A DNA stretch of 64,000 nt, taken from positions 47,321,253 through 47,385,252 of the forward strand of contig CM046303.1 in the NCBI GenBank assembly GCA_025267735.1, given 5' to 3'. The DNA comes from Mactra quadrangularis. Taxonomy: Eukaryota > Mollusca > Bivalvia > Venerida > Mactridae. Each line of letters starts with the position of its first letter. Position 1 is the first letter of the stretch. The position numbers and the translations under genes were made by a program. The notes under the pieces are model-generated. The model was not told the origin of the DNA, did not search any database, and saw only the letters and a program-made list of their open reading frames with translations. This document shows, in pieces, positions 23,084 to 34,345 of the stretch.

Positions 23084-24866
23084 TTTATTTCCTGAGTTGC
23101 CCGCAAGACTGAAGTAAGAGCTTTGGATTAAAGAGCGAGTTACTACAGTCTTGAGAGCAACCCACCTTTTATATGATATACTTTAATGTAATTATGTACC
23201 TTTCATGTTTTATGAACTAAAATGTTCTACGATCTTTATTCCGCCTACTACAACATAAAATTAGGCATCGTTCAGCCATTGGTACAATCCAAGAATTGAT
23301 GGTTTAAAGTTATATCTCCATAAAACTTTCGTTATAAAGTAATGTCCGGTCTAATACATGTACAGCTTAAAGTAACCACAATAAACGTAAGCATAACACT
23401 ATACATTTTAAAATATTCATAAGATTATATATCTCAATATGTCAATGCTACCTCTTAATACGTAAATACATGTATGTATAATATAAAATAAAAAAAATAA
23501 AATATAAAAATAAAAATTCATGCATTTGCTAGGTTTCGAACCAGCGACCTCTTGAACTTTTCATGTCATATGCTTATTTCCGATCCTTCCCTTTAGCCGA
23601 CTGAGCTATTTGGGTCCTAAAGTTTAGAGCCTGTAACAATCGTTAAATACTGTAAAAAGGACATTAAATATGGGGAAGATAATTTTGGAAGATGAATCCT
23701 CAATTTAGTCAGTTGTTATCAAATACAAATAAACTGCACTATCAAATTAAAAAATGCAATTAAATTGTGATTGGTAAAAAACGTATTAATGATAGTTATG
23801 AAATTTCAAGTAAAATAATCCCATGTACGATTTATTTGACATACTAATTAATTATGCACAGCGCTATTATTTAACTGAAAACCTTGTAGTTAATATTTTG
23901 TATATAGACCCATAGACATTCTTGTAAGAAACAGAACAGTCTTGCCTGTTCACTTTGTCAAGCGTTTTTTGGCGAAGCATTTTACTGGCTCTGGTCGTTC
24001 CCAAACACCAAGTCATTCCTTTTTCTTAGAGAAGGGAAATTTGGCATGGTTACCAGAGCTGTTGATGTTTTGCTAGTACTTGGTCAAACGCTTTGTTTTC
24101 TGCGTTCGTCATCGTGAGATGACGAAACAACCTGCATGAGTCGTGTATGTGGTCGCACGATCATGGCGCTCTATCCTGTCTCGCCACCCTATATTTAATG
24201 AAATAACTATATTGAAAACGATTTAATATTTCTTTCATCTTGAAAAAAATATTAACGAATACATGTACACTTTAAAATGGATTAATTTGCTATGTCCATT
24301 TCATACAATTCTGTACTTATTACCCTTTCGAAAAATTCATAATGTTTAAAATCCAACCTCCTATAATCGAAGACAGGAAGAGTGCCATGGTCAAAATGCA
24401 GTATTATGATAAACAAAATATATTCAAAAATACATAAAATGAATTTCTACGCACCCGGGTCACGTCAGTGTAATGCATTGCTTCTCATATTTAAAATATG
24501 CAAACAATATGAAACCATTAAAATAGTTTTGTCGGAAAAATATTGGCATTTTGAGAGAGGTCGATCGAGGAAGTTATAACTTTACCATCGGACTTACCTC
24601 GGCGATCTTCTATGCAGATAAATCTCGGATATCATAAGGTGAAAAAGTAGATCTACGAAGTTAGTTTCTGTAGTAATGTAGTCTGAACTGCACAGAAATA
24701 CGACGTGTGAGACGTTGTTCTGATGTGATGATGAGATAAACGTGTAACAAGGTTATTATTAAATGCTGACATGAAAATGACAAATGGACGTGTTTCTATG
24801 TATATAGAAACAGTCTAGGGCCCTTTTCTATGACTTCTGAATGTTGTTTTTTAGCTAATTAGTAAA
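23084..24866 (+). repeat. 1.75-kb duplicated unit, copy 2
   Basis: The second copy of 20,519-22,255, about 830 bases downstream. It carries 57 extra bases (about 24,045-24,101), bounded in copy 1 by GGC/GC microhomology, so copy 1 probably suffered the deletion. The 65-codon open frame at 24,382 is also present in copy 1 sequence but has no coding hallmarks. Confidence 0.92.
23520..23616 (-). other. tRNA-like sequence, second copy
   Basis: Identical in both boxes to 20,964-21,061: B box complement at 23,532-23,542 and A box complement at 23,597-23,608. The pol III boxes have survived in both copies of the unit. No cloverleaf acceptor stem. Confidence 0.6.
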
Positions 24867-24869
24867 CAA

Positions 24870-26820
24870 CAGGTCGTATTCTAGGTCATGCGTGTTATTG
24901 TACTTTAAATAATGGACTTTTCTACTATATAGGTGAATACGTTGATGCATGAACAGCATTTTGCTGATTTAAACACACCACTTTGATATTCAATGTTTAT
25001 TTTAAATATTGTATATCTTCTTTTTAGACAACGGTGACCCCCTCTCAGCCAATCAAATTGCTTAAAAAGTGTTTGATAAATCCCATAACACATGCTAAAG
25101 TGTTTGATATTATCAGATCGTTTTCTCCGTGTGTTAAACTCGAGAAAACATTGACTGAAAGTATGGGGTGGATCCAGACTTTTTTTAAGTGGGGTGCACA
25201 CTAAGAACAAAATGGAATGTTATAGTTTGTATACAAGCGGCCACGAACATTGGAAAAGTCTAATTATGATCTTATTTGTTGACAAGCGTAAGTCATTAAA
25301 TAGTACAACCCCTTGTTAAAAGTCTAGATCCGCCCCATAATCAGTTTAATACAATTAACTGAAATGCTTCAATAAGCTTATCTGTATTTAGTCTGGATTA
25401 CCTGCCCCTTACGACTATCGTTATCAGGTCAGGCAAAGCACGATCATGGCTGCACTCCCAGTTTTTATCCAGATAACAAAATTATCGTATACGTTTTCTT
25501 TATCTGCATGATCATTTGCTGACAATAGTGACTTTAGTAGGAAATTGGTACTATATAAGAAATTCAAAGTTGATTTACTGATTGCTCGTATATTTGGCGA
25601 ACAATTAAGCAAAAACCATTACTTGAAGTGAACACAATTCAGACGGGAAATAGTCTCGTTAGAATTTCGTAAACTTTATTTATCATACATGTAACCGAAC
25701 TACTAAAAAAGGTTTCCACTGTAATTCTTGTCCAATGATCTTTAGATTTAAGCCCGTGTAGTGAGAAATGTTCATATGAAAACGTTATTATCCAATACCT
25801 AATTCATTAATATGGCGCGGCCATTATCATGCTTTGCCTGACTTTTTTACCTGTCAAAGTACGACTGGGAACCGGACAAATCTATTTGAAAGCTAACCGA
25901 AGTTTTGAGAAATTAACTGTCCTTATTGCTTATTACCGGGAGACAAGGAAGTGCATTTTTTATAAGTCTAAAACTACTGCAAACGAATGATTTTATTGAA
26001 TTCATCCGATCAAGTTAATACAACATGCTATGCTATTTTAAAGAAAACCAAGATCTATATTTAAGACAAAAAGCTGTTCGATCAATTGTATTTTGGATGG
26101 TTCATATTTTAACAAAACAAATGTTTAGGCGTCATCATGCACAAATGTTTATAAAACATAATGTATTTAACAATGTAGTTGTGATTTTCTACCATTTTTG
26201 TTCAGGACAATCGTCTTGATGGTTTTAAGCAGGTGAAAAAAATATTGGTAGGGGTTGATTCAAGGTCCACCTGTTCCTACATAATAGAACGACCATTATT
26301 ATTATGTAATACAATGCAATTCACATCTATCCACTCCCTTGATTACATATTAAACCGACTATATATGAGAAATATTGTCTAAATTGAATATTCGCATGTT
26401 TATTAGGTATAACAATGCAGAAAATGATGAAATTCGTAAAACAATAACATGTACTCACAGCGTAATAACACTCTTGGTTAGCCAACACATTTTTAGTTCT
26501 GCGATAAAGAATTATTCCTAAGACGACTCACCACTGTGATTATTTATCAAAAAATGATTTTTTATTCATTGTTTAACTACCGATAGGTACATGGGCACAA
26601 ATATTTATGTCCATGAATAACACAATCTAAATGTTGTTCATGAGTTTTAATTATATAACTTTCGCACGAAATTCACGACACAAATATCGTACGCTTTAGA
26701 TTAAGGCCAACCATATTTCTCTGCGTTTTATATGGCTTTAAGGTGGCAGTAGTATAAATACGTGACAAAATAAATAAAAAATGGACATTATAAACATATA
26801 ATTTCCTACCCGTTGTCTAA
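24870..26820. other. No gene recognised apart from a small MITE
   Basis: Open frames of 62-101 codons (24,905, 25,424, 26,025) lack domains. The longest overlaps the MITE at 25,161-25,340. Confidence 0.5.
25161..25340. mobile_element. Short GGGGYGGATC-type MITE
   Basis: The left end ATGGGGTGGATCCAGACTTT and the right end (reverse complement) ATGGGGCGGATCTAGACTTT are an inverted pair with two differences in 20 bases. The GGATCC core links it to the larger elements at 40,674 and 49,522. It is only 180 bases long and non-coding. Confidence 0.7.
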
Positions 26821-26823
26821 GTC

Positions 26824-26916
26824 GGATAGAGTACTCGTAGCAGTTTGATATGAGATTTATCAACTCACTTCGCTCGTTGATAAATCCCATATCAAACTGC
26901 TACTCATGCTCTATCC
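26824..26916. repeat. Hairpin-forming inverted repeat, 41-bp arms
   Basis: Arms 26,824-26,864 and 26,876-26,916 pair with a few mismatches around an 11-base loop, TCACTTCGCTC. The arms contain CAGTTTGATATGAGATTTAT. Probably a foldback element or the remaining ends of a deleted one. Confidence 0.8.
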
Positions 26917-27081
26917 TATACGTAAATGTTTTATAAACATGTGTATTAAAACAAGTGTAAACAAACCAAACTATAAAATTGTATAAATAATTCACCCCTA
27001 ATTATTGGTGTGTAATTAAACTGGCCATACCTATATACGCAATGTTTACGTGGACGACCTGTAGCATACAATTTTTTTAGA

Positions 27082-27235
27082 TAATATTGATTTTACACGT
27101 CGATGTATAAACAATAATAGTACTACTTGCCAGGGAGTTAATCGCCGGACCTTATAACCTGGTTGTATTTCTACTACGTCTGATTTCCGAGGTACATCTT
27201 CGTAGATGATCGACGAGGTTGTTCCGAAATAGAAT
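27082..27235 (+). repeat. Second copy of the 22.27-kb segment
   Basis: Starts ATATTGATTTTACACGTCGA and ends GATGATCGACGAGGTTGTTC, matching about 22,270-22,410 with a few substitutions and a short insertion. No inverted partner is found next to it. Confidence 0.7.
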
Positions 27236-27400
27236 GATACTCTAGATGTGGTCAATGTTTTGTTGTAGACCTCAATGACGTCATTTTTACAATAATAATA
27301 GTAATGAGCGCCATAAGCGCTCGTTACAACATAAATGTGATTATTATTCTATATTTTATACGTTCAAAATATCGTTTTGTACAGATCGTTAAATATGATG

Positions 27401-28610
27401 AGGTTATTTAACAGGGCAATCGTGCCTTAAGGAAGATATCGGCACACTTGCTTAGGTATTGGCCCGAGGGCTTTAGCCCGAGAGCTAATGCCGAGGAAAG
27501 TGTGCCGATATCGACTTAAGGCACACTTGCCTTGTTTCATAACCTTTTTATTGCATATGTTGACCAATGCATGTAATGATGATTTTTCTACAACAAAAAT
27601 ACAAATTTTCTCGACGTAACGCGCTATTTTTGCACGTTGACGTTACGTCACATGTATTGTTTGTTTTTCCAAAGCCGAAACGTTGGAATCTAATGAATGC
27701 TTGTTATAAAACGTAAGTCTTGTTGTTGATTATCTCATTAATTTTCAATATGAAAAAAACAAACGTCGTAGAATTGAATAGCTTCTTGTTGAGTATTTCA
27801 CGTGCGGAAAGTCTGCGGTTGTATAACTGCAGGTGCGTAATGACCGGAAGTTGCCTCAATATCAATTTTTGGCACACTAGGAAGTGAGCCAAATATCGAT
27901 ATTTTGGTACACTTGCTCAATACGTAGAGGTTATTAAACAGAGCAAGTGTGCCTTAAGGAAGATATCGGCACACTTGCTTAGGTATTGGCCCGATGGCTA
28001 ATGCCGAGGAAAGAGTGCCGATATCGACTTAAGGCACACTTGCCCTGTTTCATAACCTTTTTATTGCATATGTTGATCAATGCATGTAATGACGATTTTT
28101 CTACAACAAAAGTAGATCTACACTAGCTTTTTCTCGGCGTAACGCGCTATTTTGCACGTTGACGTTACGTCACATGTTTTGTTTTTTCAACGCCGAAACG
28201 TTGAAATCTAATGAACGCTTGTTATAAAACGTAATTCTGGTTGTTGATTATCTCATTCATTTTTTATATGAAACAACACACGTCGTAAAATTGAATAGCT
28301 TCTTGTTGCTAATTACGTACGAATTTAACGTGCGGAAAGTATGTCGTTGTTAAACTGCAGGTGCGTATTGACCAGAAGTTGCCTCAATATCGATTTTTGG
28401 CACACTAGGAAGTGAGCCAAATGTCGATATTTTGGCACACTTGCTCAATACTGGAATGTATTGCCTACATTGAGACTATATTGGCGCAGTTTGTCGTCGA
28501 TTTTGTTACTATTTATTGTAACATATGCAATAAATAGAGGTTATTAAACAGGGCAAGTGTGCCTTAAGGAAGATATCGGCACACTTGCTTAGGTATTGGC
28601 CCGAGGGCAC
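27401..28610 (+). repeat. Hairpin-bearing tandem repeat, 2.1 copies
   Basis: Units begin AGGTTATT(T/A)AACAG at 27,401, 27,928 and 28,538; the third is cut off after about 70 bases. Each full unit opens with a hairpin of about 125 bases whose arms read GTGCCTTAAGGAAGATATCG and CGATATCGACTTAAGGCAC around TTGGCCCGAGGGC. It continues through CGTAACGCGCTATTTTGCAC and ends with TTGGCACACTAGGAAGTGAG. A piece of the hairpin also occurs at 19,606-19,686. Confidence 0.88.
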
Positions 28611-29379
28611 ACTTTCACAGCATTTTTGTTACTATCCATGCAAAATATAAATTCCAGTATTAAGCGAAAATAAAAAATCTGACAATGAAATCTGTACCTC
28701 TGAACTTGACCACTGTGTTACAATTCACAAGATATAACTCACTAATATCAAATGTTTGCATAATAAAGATACAATGACCTTTACTTTTATATATCAATTA
28801 TCTATGCTGTAATCATATTTATTTAAGTTTGATATGCATGCATCTTCCCAACATTAAGCTTTTTTACCAAAGGTACATGTAAATCTCACCAAAATATGAA
28901 ATACTGTAGAATTTTCATGTTGCCATCGATGCATAATAAATGAATATTAGTGTCAGGGCGTACAATGGGTTGTGTGCTTCATGCTTCGTCCCCCAAGGAG
29001 TCGCTAGTTTGAATCCCTCTCCTCCACTTAAACGACCAAGGCTCGACAGAATTTGCTATGGACATAAATGTTACCATGGATAATCGTGCTGTGCTTGGGC
29101 AGCTGATAAAACCTTGTGAACACGGACATTATAACAGTACCATGGGATGTATGTGCTTACTATGTACCTTAAGGTGGCTTCTCTGTGTTCTAAAGTGGTT
29201 GCTTGTACGTAAAGGTAGTAAAATAAGGTACAATACTGGCTTGTTGAACACCTTAGGGTAGTTGGGACATCTTGCACTCATGTGGCGATGTAAACCATTT
29301 AAATAAAATATTTGAAAAAAATGAAACATTAATTTTGTTTATTATATACTTTAAAATATACTATGATATTGATCAATGT

Positions 29380-29572
29380 TGTGAAAATTGCGTTAGGACT
29401 AAAAATCGAAAAAATGTCTAACGTAATTTTCACATTTCTCATTTGTGAAAAACGCGTACGCAATTTTCACAACTTGTGAAAGTTACTAACGTGTTTTTCA
29501 CAAGTTGTGAAAATTGCGTACGCGTTTTTCACACGTTGTGAAAAACACGGGTTGTGAAAAATGAGGTTCAAC
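29380..29572. mobile_element. GTGAAAA-type MITE relic
   Basis: The right end TGTGAAAAATGAGGTTCAAC is identical to that of 18,918-19,508. Upstream, TTTTCACAACTTGTGAAA-type palindromes recur four times, mixed with TACGCAATTTTCACA and its complement. The left GTTGAACC end is absent. Confidence 0.75.
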
Positions 29573-29574
29573 AT

Positions 29575-31380
29575 AGCTAATATACATAAACGTATGAAGA
29601 CGTCTGACGATACATTCTCAAGTAAATCAAGATATATCTTTAAAAAGATATTCGATGCTATTCAGGGTTTATTTTGTTTGAAGTATATAGTCATATTCGC
29701 TGTTCATTCATACATATATCGTATATAATGATGTAGTTAATTGTTGCTTTATCAAGCAAAAGAACTGCCATATGCAACCAGTTTATAAAACATGCTGGTT
29801 GATAATACAAAATGACAACTGACTCGTTATTAATTGCGTATATTTGCATTGCAAAAAAAACCAAAAAAAGCAACCTAAATAACAGCGAGTCTTTAAATGA
29901 AAATGATGATATTGCAAAATGACAAGGCAGTGTTTTTGTGTCGACGAAAAGTATGCTTACATGGCTCTTTTCGTGAAAGAAAATGAACTCTAGAGTTAAG
30001 TTCAAAGGCACCTAACAATGACGTAATGTTCAACTTTAAAAGCTAAGTAAAATTAACGGTTCACATAACTTGCATGCACTTATGCCTTGTACATTGTTGT
30101 CAGTTCTATCGCCTAAGAGCCAAACATTATCTGATCCAATTTTTTTGTCTGAATCTTAAACTTAAACCAGAGCTTGTACGATTTGTCTTGTTTCTCTTTC
30201 ACTGCGTTTCTAAATCCGAGATGGTGTCCAATATGCCCGTCGATTTGACTAGATTTAAACACATGCTATTGATTTAAGACGTAGATATAAAAAAGTAAAA
30301 ATGCATCATGCCTATGGAATTGAAATCAATATATTTTTTTTGGAAAAGTAAATGAATTGTCCATTTAGTTTAAAAATGAACTGGACACTTGAGCTATAAG
30401 TGACATTTCTAAAAGGAGAGAAGTGCTGACCAGTCCTTTACAACTTTCGTTGCTAATTGTATCGTCGAAGTTGTTAATATTTAAAACATGATGCCTTCAA
30501 AACATGTCTAAAGGGTTTTACTTGAATATTGGTATCAGTATATTTCAATTATTATTTACGTTTTGTTTCTTTATGAAGCAAAAATCGCTTTGCTGCCGTA
30601 ATAGAAAAAAACCTGTCATGAAGCATTTATCTGTGTATAGAACTTGCCGAACAATCATCACGTTTTTGCTCTTGACAACTTGCAACTATGGTAAATTTAC
30701 ATCCAAAAGATGAAGTTTTTTTAATCTAAGGGATGTAATTCTGTTTAACAAGCGTTTAAGATTCATGAGTTATGGTTACACTACCTTACATCGACTTTTT
30801 AATTGTTATCAGCACTAGTAATGATATATCTGTCAAATACTTTATATTTATTACCAGTAAAGTGTCTGGTCGGGATATACAACGCTTGCTTTTATCATTT
30901 GCAGGCGACACGAATTCATTGAGGCATGCTTTGATAAAATGCAAATAAAGACGTAAATCACACATTTAACGTTCGAGTGAAAATAGATTCAGTAGATTTA
31001 AGATTAAATACTTCGATAATGGGTTGGAAGGAGACAATATTGTTGATAACACACTGCCCTATTTCTTCATGGAACACTTTTTTTTTAAATACACACACTC
31101 AGGGCCAATGCCCTCTCATGAAGCCATGCTTCATTACTTAACTTGATATAGTTTTATTTTAAATACATTCATAGACAATATGCACGATATTAGACCATTT
31201 TTATTTAAATTATATTTTAATTATAGTTCATTTATATAGTTTATATATATACATATATCAATTCCCTATAAATAAAAAAAGTATTTGATGTCAAATGGGT
31301 CCAACAATGTTATTTCCTTGTTCTGCACTTTTACATGGCATTTGGATTCCAAAAAGAACAGTCTAACATGAAGTATTTAA
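29575..31380. other. No gene recognised
   Basis: The longest open frame (106 codons, minus, 29,691-30,011) is rich in Phe, Leu and Ile, as expected of AT-rich chance translation, and has no domain. Nothing else supported. Confidence 0.55.
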
Positions 31381-31385
31381 AAAAG

Positions 31386-31440
31386 TATATAAAGAAGGAA
31401 CCAGTCTAATAAAGCCTCCGCACATTTACCCCCCCCCCCC
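31386..31440 (+). promoter_or_regulatory. Candidate core promoter with poly-C tract
   Basis: TATATAAAG at 31,386-31,394 lies about 90 bases upstream of the ATG at 31,480, so a start site near 31,416 would give a short 5' UTR. A run of 12 C (31,429-31,440) would fall in that leader. Inferred from position only. Confidence 0.4.
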
Positions 31441-31479
31441 AGTTGAAATAACGCTATTTGCAATTTATACTCCGCTAAA

Positions 31480-31713
31480 ATGGCGGAAAAGACAGCAGAA
31501 TTTGTCCTGCAAAAAGTTGGACTACATGGCCTATTGGCCAACTTCACCATCCAGAGACTAGACTTTATGTCTCTTTTAAATTCACCAGATGTAGAAATCA
31601 ATCAACAGGGTGTAACCACGATCGGTGAAAGGGTTAGACTCAGAGCTAAAGTGCGGGAGCTGCTTGACACCGCCCGACAGTACTACTGTCAGTGGTGTGA
31701 TGAGTGTCAACAG
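31480..31713 (+). CDS. First coding exon, SAM-like domain protein
   Basis: Starts at an ATG in good context (AAAATGG) and encodes 78 residues up to CAG, followed by a strong donor GTGAGT at 31,714; it ends in phase 0. The peptide begins MAEKTAEFVLQKVGLHGLL and contains GVTTIGERVRLRAKV at about residues 45-59, which resembles the last helices of a SAM domain (GV..iG.R..L pattern). Such domains mediate protein-protein association. The codon pattern is unlike the AT-rich surroundings. Later exons could not be located with confidence, so the rest of the protein is unknown; a decayed or transposon-captured exon is possible. The open frame continues past the donor for 19 codons without domain features. 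Confidence 0.6.
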
Positions 31714-32034
31714 GTGAGTATTAACATTTATACGAACATGCAAAGTCTAGCAAGCGGGTGGAGTTCGTAAACATCATGTTGAATTACTTTAATTATCACA
31801 GAAATATGGAAAAAATAAATATATAGCATAATTCAGGCCCGTAGCCTAGAATTCGTCAACTTCGACAGTAATCGAGGCCTGAAGTTTACTGGAAGAAACA
31901 GAGGAAGTTAGTCCTCTAATTAAGATGTGACATGGTTTATTTACGATTTTTTTTTATATTTTATTATATGTTGCTAGCAAATTAATATGGAATAGAAATA
32001 TGACATATTACTATGAGAAACGATTTATTTCTTA

Positions 32035-32166
32035 TTTAAATAAATTGCACAGAATTGTGCATCCGGCAGCTTTAGAAAAACAAAGAAACTGAATCATCAT
32101 CCTCCGATTCAGTTTCTTTGTTTTTCTAAAGCTGCCGGATGCACAATTCTGTGCAATTTATTTAAA
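32035..32166. repeat. Perfect 60-bp inverted repeat, 12-base loop
   Basis: Arms 32,035-32,094 and 32,107-32,166 are exact reverse complements around CATCATCCTCCG. They start TTTAAATAAATTGCACAGAA and contain CCGGCAGCTTTAG. Perfection over 60 bases means a recent origin or continuing correction. In the sense direction of the gene starting at 31,480 it would lie in the first intron and could fold as a long hairpin RNA. Confidence 0.95.
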
Positions 32167-32950
32167 ACCACCACCTCCTCTCAATCCCCCTTTTAATGGG
32201 TGTTTTTCCATACATGTACTAATGGTATTTTTTCATTTTATGAACTTTTTTTAATTTAATATTTGTTTGTTTATTACGTTAACTGTTCTAGGCGGTTTTG
32301 CCGTCCAGGTAGGTTTTCGTCATAATTTTTTTGGCTTTATAATTTCATATTGAATTTCACAATTTAGAAAACTTTTGTTTTTCGTATTTTTATGGCATTT
32401 TTAAAATAAATGCCCTTACAATTAAACAAAAACTGTGTTTGAGTTATTCCTCATCCCTACAAGTTTAACCCTATCTGTGCATGCTAATACTAACGTTGGA
32501 CAATACATAAATACCACTTATCGTAATCATAATTCCAAGAGTTCTGGCTAGTACATCATCCATAAAAACCAATTTGTTTTCCACATTCATTGGTTCAATA
32601 CATCAGTACACTTTTTACACACACTTTCAATTTGATTTATCTTAAACAAAAATGGAGATATTTATGTCACCCAGTTTGTTACTATTTGCAGTAAACACGT
32701 TTTATGACATTAAGTGTTCCATTCGAGACATTAAGGATTGTGTTTTGCAAAACATATTCATGGAATTTCTTTCTGATAGTTGTCTTTACAGCTATTTGTC
32801 TGGAAAATGTTCTGTAAGGTAATTTTGTGGACAATTTGTTTTGGTTTCCATCTTCATGATTATTACATTGATTCAACATTGGTTGTTTTCATCCAGGCAA
32901 CATATCTAGCCATTAACAAGTTGAGTAGTCTGGCAACATTATATTGAGAG

Positions 32951-33641
32951 AGAGTGAACGTCCTAATGTTCTATAGTACGGGGGCCAGAGGGGTCCACCG
33001 TGCACCCCCTCTAGACTTTTTGCCATCTATGCTTAATTGTTCCCTAGGGTCCACTGAATCAGAATCCGCGTTGTTCTAAAAAATAAACTCGTGCGCACTA
33101 CCTGAAATGTCACAGTTTCCATGGCAACCCCTTGTTTTTTGTCGAAGTTGTCGGTGTTTGAAAAATCCTAAATAACTTGAACAAGCATTAAGCTAGAATA
33201 ATATAAATAGTGTCAAATCAAAGCTGTGGCACTGAACTATAGAAATATATATATCTTAAAGCTATCCGCTAAAATACAGTTTAATTCATGAAATTAGCCA
33301 AAAAAACATAAAAAATGCAGAAAAATATCGATTTTTTTCAATAACATGCATATCTTTTAATTTCAAAACCCTATTTTGGAGAAATAATTCATTTATTTTT
33401 ACAAAATAATTCAGGAAGGATTATTAGGATTTTACAAACACCGACAATTTCGACAAAAACAAGGGGTTGCCATGGAAACAGACATTTCCGGTAGTGCGCA
33501 AGAGTTTATTTTTTAGAACAACGCGGATTCTGATTCAGTGGACCCTAGGGAACAATTAAGCATATATGGCAAAAAGTCTAGAAGGAGCGCACGGTGGACC
33601 CCTCTGGCCCCCGTACTATAGAACATTAGGACGTTCACTCT
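32951..33641. mobile_element. Foldback element with about 215-bp arms
   Basis: Arms about 32,951-33,171 and 33,423-33,641 are inverted copies with scattered differences. They start AGAGTGAACGTCCTAATGTT and include CTATAGTACGGGGGCCAGAG, TTCCCTAGGGTCCACTGAAT and CCATGGCAACCCCTTG. The interior (about 250 bp) is AT-rich and non-coding. The open frame at 33,566 is arm sequence read in frame. No certain target duplication. Confidence 0.88.
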
Positions 33642-33644
33642 ATG

Positions 33645-34345
33645 ATATGTATGTTTCTTTCGTGTGTTCCAGCCTAATTAAAATACAGGACTTTTGTTTA
33701 GTCCATAGTTCTAGAATATCTTACTGTTTGTCATATTTCTATTTATAAACATAGTGTTATTGTTGACTTTCAGATCAAATAAAAGTATTATTTGTTTAAT
33801 ACAATTCCTGTGTAAAAAGTTACGCAAGGATCAACTATTTGCGTACACCGCTTATACTAATTTCTATAATTTCTAATTTCTTAATTGATTATTCAAATAG
33901 TAAACATAAGATAGTTCGTTACCGCGGCGAACAACCAATTATGTTTATGCAATTCAAACACGAACAGTGACAATTAATATTTGAGTTACGTCTATGAACA
34001 CAATAGAAAGTCATAAAATATTTACACATTACGTTATATATATACATAAGGAAAACTTACAAAACAATATAAAACCTTACATGTGTGGTTGTACTCCTTT
34101 GTAGACAATATCATAGATAAAATGTTCATGCATTAATAAAGTTGAGTAGATGATTTAAAGACATGTTAATAGAAAGTTGTCTTGTCAGTGAAGCGGTTTA
34201 GCAAAATGGAGTTATTGAAGGGACATCTTAATTGAATAGTTAAAACATTGTAAATAAATACATCTTTCATGTAATATATTGTTATGAAATAGGCATAATA
34301 AGGAAGATTAGGAAGTTAATATAATAAAATCATTTGTGAAGAAAA
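33645..34345. other. Upstream region of the 34.3-kb gene
   Basis: AT-rich spacer with no recognised repeat. No convincing TATA element is seen close to the ATG at 34,346, so the promoter is not assigned. Confidence 0.5.

Noticed and set aside
24905..25210. 101-codon minus-strand open frame
   Set aside because: Overlaps the short MITE at 25,161-25,340 and has no protein-like features.
29691..30011. 106-codon minus-strand open frame
   Set aside because: Phe/Leu/Ile-rich translation of AT-rich DNA, no domain and no good start context.
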